Shown here piece by piece: positions 16,336 through 25,671 of a stretch of DNA of 51,596 nt. A model generated the notes under the pieces. The model worked only from the letters and a program-made list of their open reading frames with translations, did not search any database and was not told the origin of the DNA. The stretch is from positions 1 to 51,596 of the forward strand of contig JASJBE010000004.1 of the NCBI GenBank assembly GCA_030066655.1. The letters run 5' to 3'. Numbering within the stretch: position 1 is the first letter of the stretch; the number at the start of each line of letters is the position of its first letter. The translations under genes were made by a program, and so were the position numbers. The DNA is from Woeseiaceae bacterium (GTDB lineage: Bacteria; Pseudomonadota; Gammaproteobacteria; Steroidobacterales; Woeseiaceae).

Positions 16336-16902
16336 CTAGATGTATCGCGCGAGCACGTCGCTGTGCTCATCCATCAGGGTCCGCCACTCCAGCTTGAACC
16401 AGGGCGTATAGCGGTCCGGATCGTTCTGCAGCAGATCCGCCATCGACCCTGCGGGAACGAATCTCACCGCCTCGATCTCGTTGGCGTTCGGCACGACCTT
16501 GTCGTCGACCCTGCCGACGAATACGTGGCACAGCTCGTGTTCCGATCCCGCCTCGCTGTAGTTCGCCTGGTACTGGAAGCGGTAAACGTATTCGAGCTCA
16601 CTCTCGAGATTCAGTTCATCGTCGAGACGCCTGCGCGTGGCGACCTCCATCGACTCACCGACGCGTGGATGGCTGCAACAGCTGTTGGACCAGAAGCCGG
16701 GCCAAAGCCGCTTGTCGCGTCCTCGTTGCTGCAACAGCAGTTCACCGTTGGCGTTAAAGAGGAACACCGAGAATGCGCGATGCAGCCGTCCGTCGCCATC
16801 GTGGGCGGCCGCCTTCGACAGCTGTCCGACGGGATTGTCGTCACTGTCGACCAGTATCAGCTCTTCGGCCTCTGACGAGACGATTCGATTTGCGCTTTGC
16901 AT
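16336..16902 (-). CDS. idi: Isopentenyl-diphosphate delta-isomerase, type 1
   Basis: 188 residues, a Nudix-fold type 1 IPP isomerase. The catalytic Cys is in WSNSCCSHP and the Nudix-like helix is RVGESMEVATRRRLDDELNL. The catalytic Glu lies in the SEHELCHVF segment, and the Trp in WFKLEWRTLMD is conserved. It interconverts IPP and DMAPP. It is the last gene of the leftward mevalonate operon, 16 bases after the reductase-kinase fusion. The mevalonate route makes only IPP, so an isomerase is required and its place here is logical. Confidence 0.95.
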   Translation of the reverse strand: MQSANRIVSSEAEELILVDSDDNPVGQLSKAAAHDGDGRLHRAFSVFLFNANGELLLQQRGRDKRLWPGFWSNSCCSHPRVGESMEVATRRRLDDELNLESELEYVYRFQYQANYSEAGSEHELCHVFVGRVDDKVVPNANEIEAVRFVPAGSMADLLQNDPDRYTPWFKLEWRTLMDEHSDVLARYI

Positions 16903-16918
16903 GAATAGTGTAGGTGCT

Positions 16919-19147
16919 TTATGAGACCGTCAATTCTATACAGTCGAAACCGGCATGGCGAAGCGCGGCGGCAACCTCACCCTGGCGATCCGGACACAGG
17001 GCAACGATAGACCCGCCCCCGCCCGCGCCTGTCAGCTTTGCGCCGAGGGCGCCGGCGCGCCGCGCCGTAGCGACCATGCGCTCGAGCTCGGGCGTAGACA
17101 CCTCAATCGCATTCAGGAGCCCGTGCGCGACGTTCATCAACTGCCCGAGCTCCACCAAGTGTCCGGCCGCCATGGCATCGGCGCCGGCCAGCGCCAGCGC
17201 GTCGATTTCGTCGAAGATCATCGGGTAACGGGAGCCGTCGAGCTCCGAGCGGCGCCGTACCCCTGCCACGACCTCATGCGTCAGCCCTCGCTGGTGGCCG
17301 CTGGCCACGACCAGATCCATCGGCTCTGCCGGGTGCAGCTCACGGATCTTAAGCCCCTTCTTGCGCTGGAATAGCAGCGGCTTGGCATACGTCGATACGG
17401 TGTTGTCGACGCCGGACGGCGTGCCGTGCGCGAGCTTTTCACACTCGTACGCGATGCGGTTCACCTCCTTGTCGTCGAGGCCGAGCTTTAAGGCCGAGTC
17501 AAATCCTCGAACGACCGCAACGGCGACCGCCGCCGATGAGCCAAGACCCATCGCGCGCGGCAGCGACGAGCGTATGACGACGCGGTAGTGGCGATCCTCG
17601 ACGCCGAGCTCGCGGATGACGCAGCGAATCGCGCTCGCGGCGCCCTCGTCCGCTGCAGGATCCGCCGATAATTCGACCCGCGCCCTCCAGTCGGGCACCT
17701 CGACGGTCGTGCGTCCCTCCGCTTTCTCGACTCGCGCGTAAACGGCGTCGCGAACAGGGACTGCGAGGGCGTGCTTGCCGTAGACGACGGCGTGCTCTCC
17801 CAGCAGTATCACCTTGCCGGCGGCTGACGCGCCCGGCTTTGAGTCCGCCCGCTCGCGCGCCCTCAGCTCTTCGAGGATTTCCGCCGCTTTCCAATCCTTG
17901 ATCTCGCCGCTCGCGACCAGCTTCGCGCTGGCCTCATCGAAGAGGTGCGCCGGCGTCCCCGCACCGGCGACGAGGCTTCTTGCATGCAGTCGCATGTGGC
18001 CGTGCTGTATGCCACTGCTCGCGAGCGCACGGAGCGCGGCGAAGTTCTGCGCGAGACCGACGGCGGCCATCAGCTTCGCCAACTCGCCGGCCGAGCGAAC
18101 GCCGGTCATCGCCAGCGCCATCTCGGCGGCCGGGTTGGCGGCCAGCGTGCCGCCCACCGTCCCGACCTTGAGTGGCAGGCAGATCTCGCCGTGCAGGTCG
18201 CCGTCATCGCTGACGGTCCACGAGGTCAGCGGCTGATAGCGGCCGCTGGAGGCCGCGTAGGCATGCGCGCCCGCCTCGATCGCTCGCCAGTCATTACCGG
18301 TCGCGATCGCCAGTGGATCAATGCCGTTCATGATGCCCTTGTTGTGCGTCGTCGCGCGGTAGACGTCGGCGCGGGCGATGTCATTCGCCAGCACAATCGC
18401 GTCCCTGAGTTCCGTTCCGGACCGGCCGGTCGCCAGCAACATCGATAGCGGATACGTCACGCTCGCAGTTACGAGCGAGCGGTCCGCCAGGTTCGACAGG
18501 ATGCGCATCGCGATTTCGCCACCGCTGATCGCGGCGATGTCGGGTGCGATTGCCTCGCAGATCGTGTTGACCAGGTTCGCGCCCATGGCATCGCAGGTGT
18601 CGACCAGCACCGTAACCGTGACGGCCGGCTCACCGTCTGGCAGTTCGAGTTCGCGGAACTCGATATCGTGCACGCCGCCGCCGCGCTCAGCCAGCCGCGG
18701 GTGCACGGCCCTGGCGGCGTTCAGCAGCTTGTCGCGCTCGGCCTCGAGGCACTGCATTGCGAAGCGCGCGTCCGACAGTTCGCTGACGTGCACCTGCCCG
18801 GCCAGCAGCGATTCGTCGCAGTGCGCATGGAATCCGCCGGTGCGGTGCGCAAGACGCGCCGCGGCGGACAACCCGGCGACGATCGAGGGCTCCTCGACGA
18901 CCAGCGGGACGATGTAGTCCTGCTCGTTGACGATGAAGTTGGGCGCGACGGCGAACGGCAGCGCGAAACAGCCGACGACATTCTCGATCACCTTGTCGGC
19001 CGCCGTCGGGGAGATCAGGTGGCGGCCGTCCCGGAGCGCATCCGCGGACGCCTCATCGAGCCATCCCTGCTCCTGCAGCACGTCGATACGCTCTGACACG
19101 CTCATGCGGTACAGGCCGCGAACTCTGGATCCCTTCATGTCCGTCAT
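16919..19147 (-). CDS. Fused HMG-CoA reductase (class II) - mevalonate kinase
   Basis: 742 residues in one uninterrupted frame. Residues 1 to about 425 are a complete class II HMG-CoA reductase: VVEEPSIVAG with the catalytic Glu, the dinucleotide motif DAMGAN, Lys270 in THNKGIMNG, Asp286 in ATGNDWRA, and His384 in GIQHGHMRLHAR. A short charged linker (RARERADSKPG) leads to a complete GHMP mevalonate kinase, about 439-742: AGKVILLGEHAVVYG, the ATP loop RAMGLGSSAAVAV, catalytic Asp581 in GTPSGVDNTVSTYA, and KLTGAGGGGS. It should turn HMG-CoA into mevalonate and then 5-phosphomevalonate. The ATG overlaps the phosphomevalonate kinase stop by four bases. Both halves have normal length for stand-alone enzymes. 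Confidence 0.95.
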   Translation of the reverse strand: MTDMKGSRVRGLYRMSVSERIDVLQEQGWLDEASADALRDGRHLISPTAADKVIENVVGCFALPFAVAPNFIVNEQDYIVPLVVEEPSIVAGLSAAARLAHRTGGFHAHCDESLLAGQVHVSELSDARFAMQCLEAERDKLLNAARAVHPRLAERGGGVHDIEFRELELPDGEPAVTVTVLVDTCDAMGANLVNTICEAIAPDIAAISGGEIAMRILSNLADRSLVTASVTYPLSMLLATGRSGTELRDAIVLANDIARADVYRATTHNKGIMNGIDPLAIATGNDWRAIEAGAHAYAASSGRYQPLTSWTVSDDGDLHGEICLPLKVGTVGGTLAANPAAEMALAMTGVRSAGELAKLMAAVGLAQNFAALRALASSGIQHGHMRLHARSLVAGAGTPAHLFDEASAKLVASGEIKDWKAAEILEELRARERADSKPGASAAGKVILLGEHAVVYGKHALAVPVRDAVYARVEKAEGRTTVEVPDWRARVELSADPAADEGAASAIRCVIRELGVEDRHYRVVIRSSLPRAMGLGSSAAVAVAVVRGFDSALKLGLDDKEVNRIAYECEKLAHGTPSGVDNTVSTYAKPLLFQRKKGLKIRELHPAEPMDLVVASGHQRGLTHEVVAGVRRRSELDGSRYPMIFDEIDALALAGADAMAAGHLVELGQLMNVAHGLLNAIEVSTPELERMVATARRAGALGAKLTGAGGGGSIVALCPDRQGEVAAALRHAGFDCIELTVS

Positions 19148-20133
19148 TGCGACACACGGGCGCCCAGCGGGTCAAGCTCGATATCGAGCGGTCGAAAGCT
19201 TAGGGATTCGGCAACCGACGAAAACACCTCCACGCTCATGCGATCGCTGCCAAACACGACGCCGATATCGCCGCCGCCGGCTCCACTCGGCTTGTACACG
19301 AGCTCGAGCTCTCTCGCCGACTCCGCCATCCGGTCGTGGCCGGCGCCAAAGATGTCGAGCGCGTGGGCATCGCTGAAACGCTCGAGTGTCTCGACGTAAC
19401 GCCTGAGCTCGGCGAGGATCGACTCCGCATGCGACGTTCTCCAGCGCTCGACGAGCCTCGTTGAGGCCTCGACGAGGTCGAGACGCGTCGGGTCCTTCGT
19501 CGACGAATCGAGACGCGCTATCCGCTCGCGCGTGTCTGCGGAGACGCCGGAGTAGTAGAAGCAGGCATGCAAATCCTCGGGCCAGTCCAGCAACAGCCAG
19601 CCCGACTCCCCCATCCGGTATTCGATCAGCCCGCCGGCCAGGGCTGCGGCCACATCGACGCCCGATCCGCTGCCACCCTGGAACTCGCGATGACCGCCCG
19701 CGGCCGCGACCATCGGGTGCGAGTCCTGCTCATCACACTCGGACAGCGCGAATGCGAGCGCGGCCGACAACGCGGCGCTGGACCCCAGGCCGAGCTTGTC
19801 TCCGCTATCGCGATCGCGGAACGCCTCGGTGTCGAGCGTGAAACGACAGGGGTCAGTCAGGCGAGAGCCGCCGGCGTTCAGTACCGCCTCGAATAATGCG
19901 TAGTCGTCGCCGCCCTCGAGCCAGCGAAGCCCCGAGCGAGCGATCGTGAAACGACCGATCGTCGACGAGAAACCGGGCGCTTCGACGACATGATGGTCCT
20001 CTTCGCCGGGTTCGACGCGGACAACGGCGCGTCGATTCACGCCCATGACGACGGCGGGCGCACCATCGAGCACGGCGTACTCACCCGAGAGGACCGCCTT
20101 ACCGGGCGCGCTGGCGAGGATCGAGCGGCTCAT
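19144..20133 (-). CDS. Phosphomevalonate kinase (GHMP family)
   Basis: 329 residues with the three GHMP kinase motifs: APGKAVLSGEYAVLDG near the N-terminus, the ATP loop KLGLGSSAALSAALA, and KPSGAGGGDIGVVFG near the end. QGGSGSGVDVAAALAGG is typical of phosphomevalonate kinases. It phosphorylates 5-phosphomevalonate to the diphosphate. Its ATG directly abuts the mvaD stop and its own stop overlaps the fusion gene, so translation is coupled. Context decides between this and another GHMP kinase: mevalonate kinase and the decarboxylase are already accounted for. Confidence 0.92.
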   Translation of the reverse strand: MSRSILASAPGKAVLSGEYAVLDGAPAVVMGVNRRAVVRVEPGEEDHHVVEAPGFSSTIGRFTIARSGLRWLEGGDDYALFEAVLNAGGSRLTDPCRFTLDTEAFRDRDSGDKLGLGSSAALSAALAFALSECDEQDSHPMVAAAGGHREFQGGSGSGVDVAAALAGGLIEYRMGESGWLLLDWPEDLHACFYYSGVSADTRERIARLDSSTKDPTRLDLVEASTRLVERWRTSHAESILAELRRYVETLERFSDAHALDIFGAGHDRMAESARELELVYKPSGAGGGDIGVVFGSDRMSVEVFSSVAESLSFRPLDIELDPLGARVSQ

Positions 20134-21087
20134 TTATGTAAGCCTTGCACCTTCGCCGAGACCGCTCGTAAGGATATCCCGCACGCCATCGGTCGCACTC
20201 AGCGCAGCTTCGACCGTTGCTGTGTCGGCCGGGTCGCAAACCGCTTTCACCTGTGGGCCGGCATCGATCGTGAAGAACACGGCGACACCGTCGGACTGCA
20301 GCTGCCGAATCGTTTGCAGACAGGCCAGCGTGGCATCGTTCCAGTACACGATTGCCGGTCTCGACGACCACATGACGGAGTGCATCTTGAGGCAGTTGTG
20401 TTCCGCGATCGACGCGAGCGCGGAAAAGTTCCTCGACGCAATCGCATCGCGGGCGCTGGCAAGGTCGTCGGGCTGGTCGCTGACCCAGCGATCATAGAAG
20501 GGCGATGTCTTGCGGCTGATCTCCATCGCCTCCGTGGAGCCAACGGGTTTCGGCCCGGTGGCGGTAACGGCGACGACCACGTCCAGCGGCCAGTCGTCGG
20601 CCGACAGGAGTTCGCCGACGACGACGGCGTCACCGCTGTTCTCGAGCTCGACGAAGCCCCCGTAGAGCGATCGCGCAGCGCTGCCGGAGGCCCGCCCGGC
20701 AAGGTTGGCGAGCTCGCCGACGGACCGCTCGATCCCCATCGCTGCGCTCGCCGCCACGACAATCGCAGCAAAGGACGAGGCTGATGACGCCAGTCCCGCC
20801 GCGATCGGGAAGTTGCACTCACTGATGATTCTGGCCTTCGGGCGATCACCACCCGCGGCAATATCCAGCGCGTTGCTCAGTCTCGGCAGGAGCTTGTCGT
20901 TCGGCTCGTCGTTGAGGTGCAGCACGTCCTGTTCGAGCCCGTCGTCGAAGTCCACCGTCATGCGGGTGTAAAGGTCAGACAACGTAATCGAGATCGATCC
21001 GACAGCGGGGAGATTCAGCGCCGTATCGCGTTTTCCCCAGTACTTGATGAGGGCAATATTGGGTTGGGCGGTCGCCGTTGCCCGCAT
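20134..21087 (-). CDS. mvaD: Diphosphomevalonate decarboxylase
   Basis: 317 residues. Diagnostic motifs are NIALIKYWGKRD at the start, LPAVGSISITLSD, FPIAAGLASSASSFAA for ATP, the SGSAARSLYGGFVEL loop and the catalytic Asp in FFTIDAGPQVKAV. It performs the ATP-dependent decarboxylation of mevalonate diphosphate to IPP. Start is ATG at 21087 (MRATATAQPNIALIKYWG); in-frame codons to 21150 would cross the promoter. It is the first gene of the leftward mevalonate operon. Retention of the catalytic Asp and Lys supports decarboxylase activity rather than the archaeal kinase variants. Confidence 0.95.
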   Translation of the reverse strand: MRATATAQPNIALIKYWGKRDTALNLPAVGSISITLSDLYTRMTVDFDDGLEQDVLHLNDEPNDKLLPRLSNALDIAAGGDRPKARIISECNFPIAAGLASSASSFAAIVVAASAAMGIERSVGELANLAGRASGSAARSLYGGFVELENSGDAVVVGELLSADDWPLDVVVAVTATGPKPVGSTEAMEISRKTSPFYDRWVSDQPDDLASARDAIASRNFSALASIAEHNCLKMHSVMWSSRPAIVYWNDATLACLQTIRQLQSDGVAVFFTIDAGPQVKAVCDPADTATVEAALSATDGVRDILTSGLGEGARLT

Positions 21088-21114
21088 GATTCTGTCCGCT
21101 TGCGAAAGCCCGCG

Positions 21115-21120
21115 ATTATA
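21115..21120 (-). promoter_or_regulatory. -10 element of the mevalonate operon promoter
   Basis: On the minus strand the sequence is TATAAT, a perfect sigma-70 -10 box, placed to start transcription about 20 bases before the mvaD ATG. No good -35 is present at 16-18 bases, so an activator or other contacts may be needed. The region is shared with the divergent ispA gene. Confidence 0.5.
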
Positions 21121-21181
21121 GCCCACCGGGACTCGGGTAGCCGCAGCCAATCGTGTACGCTACGCCCTCTGCGAGGAGATA

Positions 21182-22066
21182 GTGTTGTTTGACGAGCGCA
21201 TCAGGGAATACACACAGCGAATAAACGACCGGCTGGACGACGCTTTGCCCGGCGGCCGGCAACCGCCCGAGCGCTTGCATGAGGCGATGCGCTACGCGGT
21301 CTTTAACGGCGGCAAACGTGTCCGCCCGCTGCTCGTGTATGCCACCGGCGAGAGTCTCGGAGTCGACGCCGAGCTTCTCGACGCGCCGGCCGTCGCAATC
21401 GAACTGATACACGCGTTCTCACTCGTGCACGACGACCTGCCCGCGATGGATGATGACGACCTGCGTCGCGGGCAGCCCACCGTGCACCGCAAATTTGACG
21501 AGGCAACTGCAATACTCGCCGCCGATGCCCTGCAACCGCTGTCCTTCGCGGTTCTGGCGCGGGCGGACGGGATTGCCGCGACCAGCCGGCTCGCGCTGAT
21601 CGACATCCTCGCCACGGCCTGTGGCTCACTCGGTATGACCGGCGGACAGTCACTCGACCTGGATGCAGAGGGCAAGAAGCTGAGCCCCGCCGACATCGAG
21701 ACAATGTTTGCGCTCAAGACCGGCGCACTGATCGAGGCGTCCGTAATGTCGGCGGCGACGCTGTCACCGGCGATCGATAAAGACGAGCGACTGGCCATCC
21801 GGACATTCGCGGAGTCGCTGGGCCTGGCTTTCCAGATCAAGGACGACATCCTGGACGTCGAGGGCGACACCGAGGTCATCGGCAAACCGGCCGGCAGTGA
21901 CGAAAAACTCGACAAGTCCAGCTATCCCGCGATCGTCGGGCTGGAAAAGTCGCATGAGCGATGCAACGAGCTCATGAGTTCCGGGCTGGCCGCTATCGAC
22001 CGTTTCGGCGAGTCGGCCGAGCCCTTGCGCTGGCTGGCGCATTTTATCGTGGAGCGTCGCAACTAG
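21182..22066 (+). CDS. ispA: Farnesyl diphosphate synthase (short-chain polyprenyl synthase)
   Basis: 294 residues. The first aspartate-rich motif is DDLPAMDDDDLRRG, the bacterial FPP synthase form with two residues between the aspartates. The second is DDILD. GGKRVRPLL and the KTGALI region are also present. It condenses IPP with DMAPP and GPP to farnesyl diphosphate. GTG at 21182 follows GAGGAG. The gene is divergent from the mevalonate operon and uses its product; the stop overlaps the dinB start by one base. Geranylgeranyl product length cannot be excluded from sequence. Confidence 0.93.
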   Translation: MLFDERIREYTQRINDRLDDALPGGRQPPERLHEAMRYAVFNGGKRVRPLLVYATGESLGVDAELLDAPAVAIELIHAFSLVHDDLPAMDDDDLRRGQPTVHRKFDEATAILAADALQPLSFAVLARADGIAATSRLALIDILATACGSLGMTGGQSLDLDAEGKKLSPADIETMFALKTGALIEASVMSAATLSPAIDKDERLAIRTFAESLGLAFQIKDDILDVEGDTEVIGKPAGSDEKLDKSSYPAIVGLEKSHERCNELMSSGLAAIDRFGESAEPLRWLAHFIVERRN

Positions 22067-23232
22067 TGGATCAGCGATGCGTCCTGCACGTGGATATGGA
22101 TGCGTTCTATGCATCGGTCGAACAGCGCGACAACCCGGAGCTGCGCGGCAAGCCCGTCGCCGTCGGTGGAACCAGTAACCGGGGCGTCGTGGCCGCGGCC
22201 AGCTACGAGGCCCGAGAGTTCGGCGTGCGCTCCGCCATGCCGATCCGCGAGGCGCTTCGCCGCTGTCCGCAACTCGAACGCGTGAAACCGCGCATGAACG
22301 TCTACAGGGAGGTATCGAAACAGGTCTTCGATGTGTTTCGTTCGTATTCCCCGCTGGTCGAGGGACTGTCGCTCGACGAGGCATTCATCGATGTCACGGA
22401 CAGTCTGCGGTTGTTTGGCAGCGGCGAGAGCATCGCCGCGGCGATCAAGGAACAGGTGTTCGAGACAACGGGCTTGCGCGCGTCTGTCGGTGTGGCCGGC
22501 AACAAGCTCGTCGCCAAGATCGCCTCCGACCTGGACAAGCCGGACGGCCTCGTCGTCATACCCACTGACCGCGTCAACGCCATGCTCGACCCGCTACCGG
22601 TATCCGTTATACCGGGCATCGGCCGGGAAACGCTGTCTCGCCTGGACACGGCCGGTATCGCCACGGTCGGAGACCTCCGTACCTGCCCCGAAAATCGACT
22701 GCAGCCCATTTTCGGTCGCTACACGGCGAAGACCATCGCCCGGGCCAGCGGCGTCGACGACCGGCCCGTGCAGCCGGATCGCGAAGAGAAGTCGATCAGT
22801 GCCGAAGAGACCTTCGATCGGGACCTCGAGGAGTCGGCGGACATGGAGCGGGCCCTGCTTGCCCTGACTGAGCGATGCTCGAGTCGAATGCGAAAAGCCG
22901 GCCTCGGCGCGGGAACCGTTCAGATAAAGATCCGCGAATCGGACTTCACGACCTGCACCCGGCAGCGGGCGATGCGACCGCCGACGAACAGCACGGATGT
23001 CATCTATGCGGCCGGACGGGCGCTGCTTGCCGAGTGGCGAGCGAGCAACCCGGCGGCGAGGATTCGCCTGCTCGGCATCGGCGGCGCCAAACTGGTCGAA
23101 GCCGCTCAGCAGGACCTGTTCTCGGCAGACTCGCAGCCGTCGTCGACGCGTGTCGACAGCACGGTCGATGAGATCCGCCAGCGATTCGGCGACAAGGCTC
23201 TCGGGCGGGCTCGTACGATCGATCCGTCATGA
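22066..23232 (+). CDS. dinB: DNA polymerase IV (Y-family)
   Basis: 388 residues beginning at GTG 22066, one base inside the ispA stop. Y-family motifs are clear: HVDMDAFYASVEQRDNPELRGKPVAVGG, YEAREFGVRSAMP, YSPLVEGLSLDEAFIDVT with the catalytic Asp and Glu, and the helix-hairpin-helix VIPGIGRETLSRL. The C-terminus has the little-finger domain, and QQDLF near the end is a good beta-clamp binding motif. It carries out error-prone bypass synthesis. I saw no LexA box in the short upstream region; expression probably follows ispA. Confidence 0.95.
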   Translation: MDQRCVLHVDMDAFYASVEQRDNPELRGKPVAVGGTSNRGVVAAASYEAREFGVRSAMPIREALRRCPQLERVKPRMNVYREVSKQVFDVFRSYSPLVEGLSLDEAFIDVTDSLRLFGSGESIAAAIKEQVFETTGLRASVGVAGNKLVAKIASDLDKPDGLVVIPTDRVNAMLDPLPVSVIPGIGRETLSRLDTAGIATVGDLRTCPENRLQPIFGRYTAKTIARASGVDDRPVQPDREEKSISAEETFDRDLEESADMERALLALTERCSSRMRKAGLGAGTVQIKIRESDFTTCTRQRAMRPPTNSTDVIYAAGRALLAEWRASNPAARIRLLGIGGAKLVEAAQQDLFSADSQPSSTRVDSTVDEIRQRFGDKALGRARTIDPS

Positions 23233-23358
23233 ATGCCTGAAGTTCTGCAGCCGCTGACGGGCAGCGGATCCTGCCAGGACAATGCCGTCCGGACCGGCAA
23301 TGTGGGCCTTCGAATAGGTTAGAATAAGCGGCCGACCCGAGGGTAAGTCGACAAGAAT

Positions 23359-25014
23359 ATGTACACGAGCTTCTTCGGTCTCAACGAAAAACCGTTCTCG
23401 ATCACGCCGGACCCGCGCTATCTCTTCATGAGTGAGCGGCACGGTGAGGCGCTCGCGCACCTCGTCTATGGCGTTACCGAGAGCGGTGGCTTCGTTCAGC
23501 TGACCGGCGAAGTCGGCACCGGCAAGACGACACTGGTGCGGACCCTGCTGCAGAATCGCCTCCCTGACAATGCGGACGTCGCCGTCGTCCTGAACCCGCA
23601 GATCTCCGTGAAGGAGTTTCTCGCGACGATCGTCGAGGAGCTCTCCGTCGAGAGCGGCGTCGATACCGACAGCATCAAGTCGATGACAGACGCCCTCAAT
23701 GCGTACCTGTTGAAGGCGCATGCAGAGGGTCGGCGTGTCATCCTGATCGTGGACGAGGCGCAGAACCTGTCACCCAATGTGCTGGAACAGGTTCGTCTGC
23801 TGACAAACCTGGAGACGGCCAAGCAGAAGCTCTTGCAGATCATCCTGATCGGCCAGCCGGAACTGAGGGAGCTCCTGGCGAGGAACGACCTGCGGCAGCT
23901 GGCCCAGCGAATCACCGGCCGCTATCACTTGGAGCCTTTGAGCCGCAACGAGACCGAGGCCTACATCCTGCACAGGCTGCGCGTCGCCGGCGCGCTCAGT
24001 GACGTCTTCGATGCAGCGGCGATGCGTACCGTGTACCAGCTTTCGCAGGGCATACCGCGCCTGGTCAACGTGATCTGCGATCGGGCGTTGCTCGGCGCGT
24101 ATGCGCGGGAGTCGAGGCGAGTGACGCGTTCGATCGTTCGTCGCGCAGCAGCGGAGATCGCCGGGACCGAGGACATTGCCCTGTGGCGTCGCTGGACGGC
24201 GCCGGCCATAGCGGCAGCAAGCGTCGCGACGATCGCGGCGGGCGTCTTCTGGTACGTCAACCAGACGCGTCCATCGATGGAGACGATACTGCCGGAGCCG
24301 GTGGCTGAGGCCGTAGAACTGCCGAAACCAGAGCCTGCGCCCGCGGCAGACGAACCCGCGCCCGAAGTCGTCGAAGCGCCGACCCCGCCGTTGGGCGAGC
24401 AACTGATGATGGCCAGCGCGCTGACCACCCGTGCAAGAAGCTATGCCGAGCTACAGGCACTCTGGGGAATCGACGCGGAAGCCGGCGACTGCGACGCGAT
24501 ACGCTCGCTGGGATTCGACTGCCTGGAGCAGCGGGGTTCGATGGGTATGCTGCGCCAGCTCGATCGACCGGCCGTTCTCGAACTGGTCGATGACACCGGA
24601 CAGTCGCACTACGTATTGCTCAAGGCGCTGCAGGGTGACCAGGCGCTGGTGTCAATTGGCGGCGTCGAGGTCAGCCACTCGGTTGTCGACGTCAGCCGCT
24701 TCTGGCTGGGGCAATACCTGGTGCTCTGGCGGCCGCCTAACGGCCAGACTATCTCCCTGTTCCCGGGATCCGATCACATCAATGTGCGATGGCTTCGTCA
24801 GAGTCTCGCCGCGATCGACCCTCGCTACGCGTCGACGCCAGCGAACTCGACCGTCTATAACGACAGCCTCGAGCAACGGGTTCGCGAGTTTCAACGCGAC
24901 AACCGGCTCCAGGTCGATGGTTTCGCCGGCACGCTGACACAGATCATCATCAATGGTCTTTTAGCGCCCGCCGACACGCCCCGACTGACGACGCCACGCC
25001 TGGCGCGAGACTAG
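23359..25014 (+). CDS. ExeA/GspA-like AAA ATPase with peptidoglycan-binding domain
   Basis: 551 residues. The N-terminus MYTSFFGLNEKPFSITPDPRYLFMS is the ExeA hallmark. Walker A is TGEVGTGKTT and Walker B VILIVDEAQN, followed by the sensor region IGQPELRELLA. A membrane helix (about residues 276-297) and a Pro/Ala/Glu linker lead to a periplasmic part, which ends in a peptidoglycan-binding-like fold (LEQRVREFQRDNRLQVDGFAGTLTQ). With ExeB it helps place the type II secretin in the cell wall. exeB follows three bases later. A TAGAAT -10-like element lies about 40 bases upstream of the start. Confidence 0.93.
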   Translation: MYTSFFGLNEKPFSITPDPRYLFMSERHGEALAHLVYGVTESGGFVQLTGEVGTGKTTLVRTLLQNRLPDNADVAVVLNPQISVKEFLATIVEELSVESGVDTDSIKSMTDALNAYLLKAHAEGRRVILIVDEAQNLSPNVLEQVRLLTNLETAKQKLLQIILIGQPELRELLARNDLRQLAQRITGRYHLEPLSRNETEAYILHRLRVAGALSDVFDAAAMRTVYQLSQGIPRLVNVICDRALLGAYARESRRVTRSIVRRAAAEIAGTEDIALWRRWTAPAIAAASVATIAAGVFWYVNQTRPSMETILPEPVAEAVELPKPEPAPAADEPAPEVVEAPTPPLGEQLMMASALTTRARSYAELQALWGIDAEAGDCDAIRSLGFDCLEQRGSMGMLRQLDRPAVLELVDDTGQSHYVLLKALQGDQALVSIGGVEVSHSVVDVSRFWLGQYLVLWRPPNGQTISLFPGSDHINVRWLRQSLAAIDPRYASTPANSTVYNDSLEQRVREFQRDNRLQVDGFAGTLTQIIINGLLAPADTPRLTTPRLARD

Positions 25015-25017
25015 CCA

Positions 25018-25665
25018 ATGTCATTCATCCTCGACGCCCTGAAAAAATCCGAGAGTGAGCGCCAGCAGCAGGGAAGCGCCGAATTTGCGCAGGTGCCCGT
25101 CAGCCGGGATTCCGCGAAGCCGCCGTTGTGGCTGTGGCTGCTGGGCGCCCTGCTGTTGATTAACCTGGTCGTTGTCGCGGGCTTGTTTCTTCGCCCGGTT
25201 CAGGAGCGGCTACCCGTTGTAGCGACTGAGACGCAGGACTTTGCGGAGCAGATCGAAATGGCGATGCAGACAACACCGTCCGAAACGCCAGCGGCGGCAA
25301 TGACGGACACGCGCCCAGCACAAACACCGAAGATCGTTGCGGAAACCGCGACGCCGGCGGTGCAAGCCAACGAACCCGAGCCGGTACCGGTGGCAGCGCC
25401 TGAACCGGCTGCCCGTGCTGTCGAGACACCGCGCGGATTACCGGACGTCGATCAACTGCGTGCCAGCGGCGAACTGCCGGTCGGCGAGCTGAGGCTCGAT
25501 ATCCATGTTTACAGTGACGTCGCGGCCGATCGCTTCGTCTTCATCAACATGGTCAAGCACCGGGAAGGCTCGACGACGTCCGATGGGCTTGCGGTCGACC
25601 AGATTACGCCGGACGGTGTCGTGCTCACCTACCGCGGCCGGCAGTTCCTGCTACCGCGTCAGTAA
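25018..25665 (+). CDS. ExeB/GspB-like general secretion protein
   Basis: 215 residues. The N-terminus MSFILDALKKSESERQ is the standard GspB start. One membrane helix (LWLWLLGALLLINLVVVAGLFL) is followed by a Pro/Ala/Glu/Thr-rich periplasmic linker. The C-terminal domain (LRLDIHVYSDVAADRFVFINMVKHREGSTTSDGLAVDQITPDGVVLTYRGRQFLLPR) is the GspB periplasmic module. It partners ExeA in secretin assembly. The rest of a type II secretion system is not in this window. Confidence 0.92.
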   Translation: MSFILDALKKSESERQQQGSAEFAQVPVSRDSAKPPLWLWLLGALLLINLVVVAGLFLRPVQERLPVVATETQDFAEQIEMAMQTTPSETPAAAMTDTRPAQTPKIVAETATPAVQANEPEPVPVAAPEPAARAVETPRGLPDVDQLRASGELPVGELRLDIHVYSDVAADRFVFINMVKHREGSTTSDGLAVDQITPDGVVLTYRGRQFLLPRQ

Positions 25666-25671
25666 TCAGCG

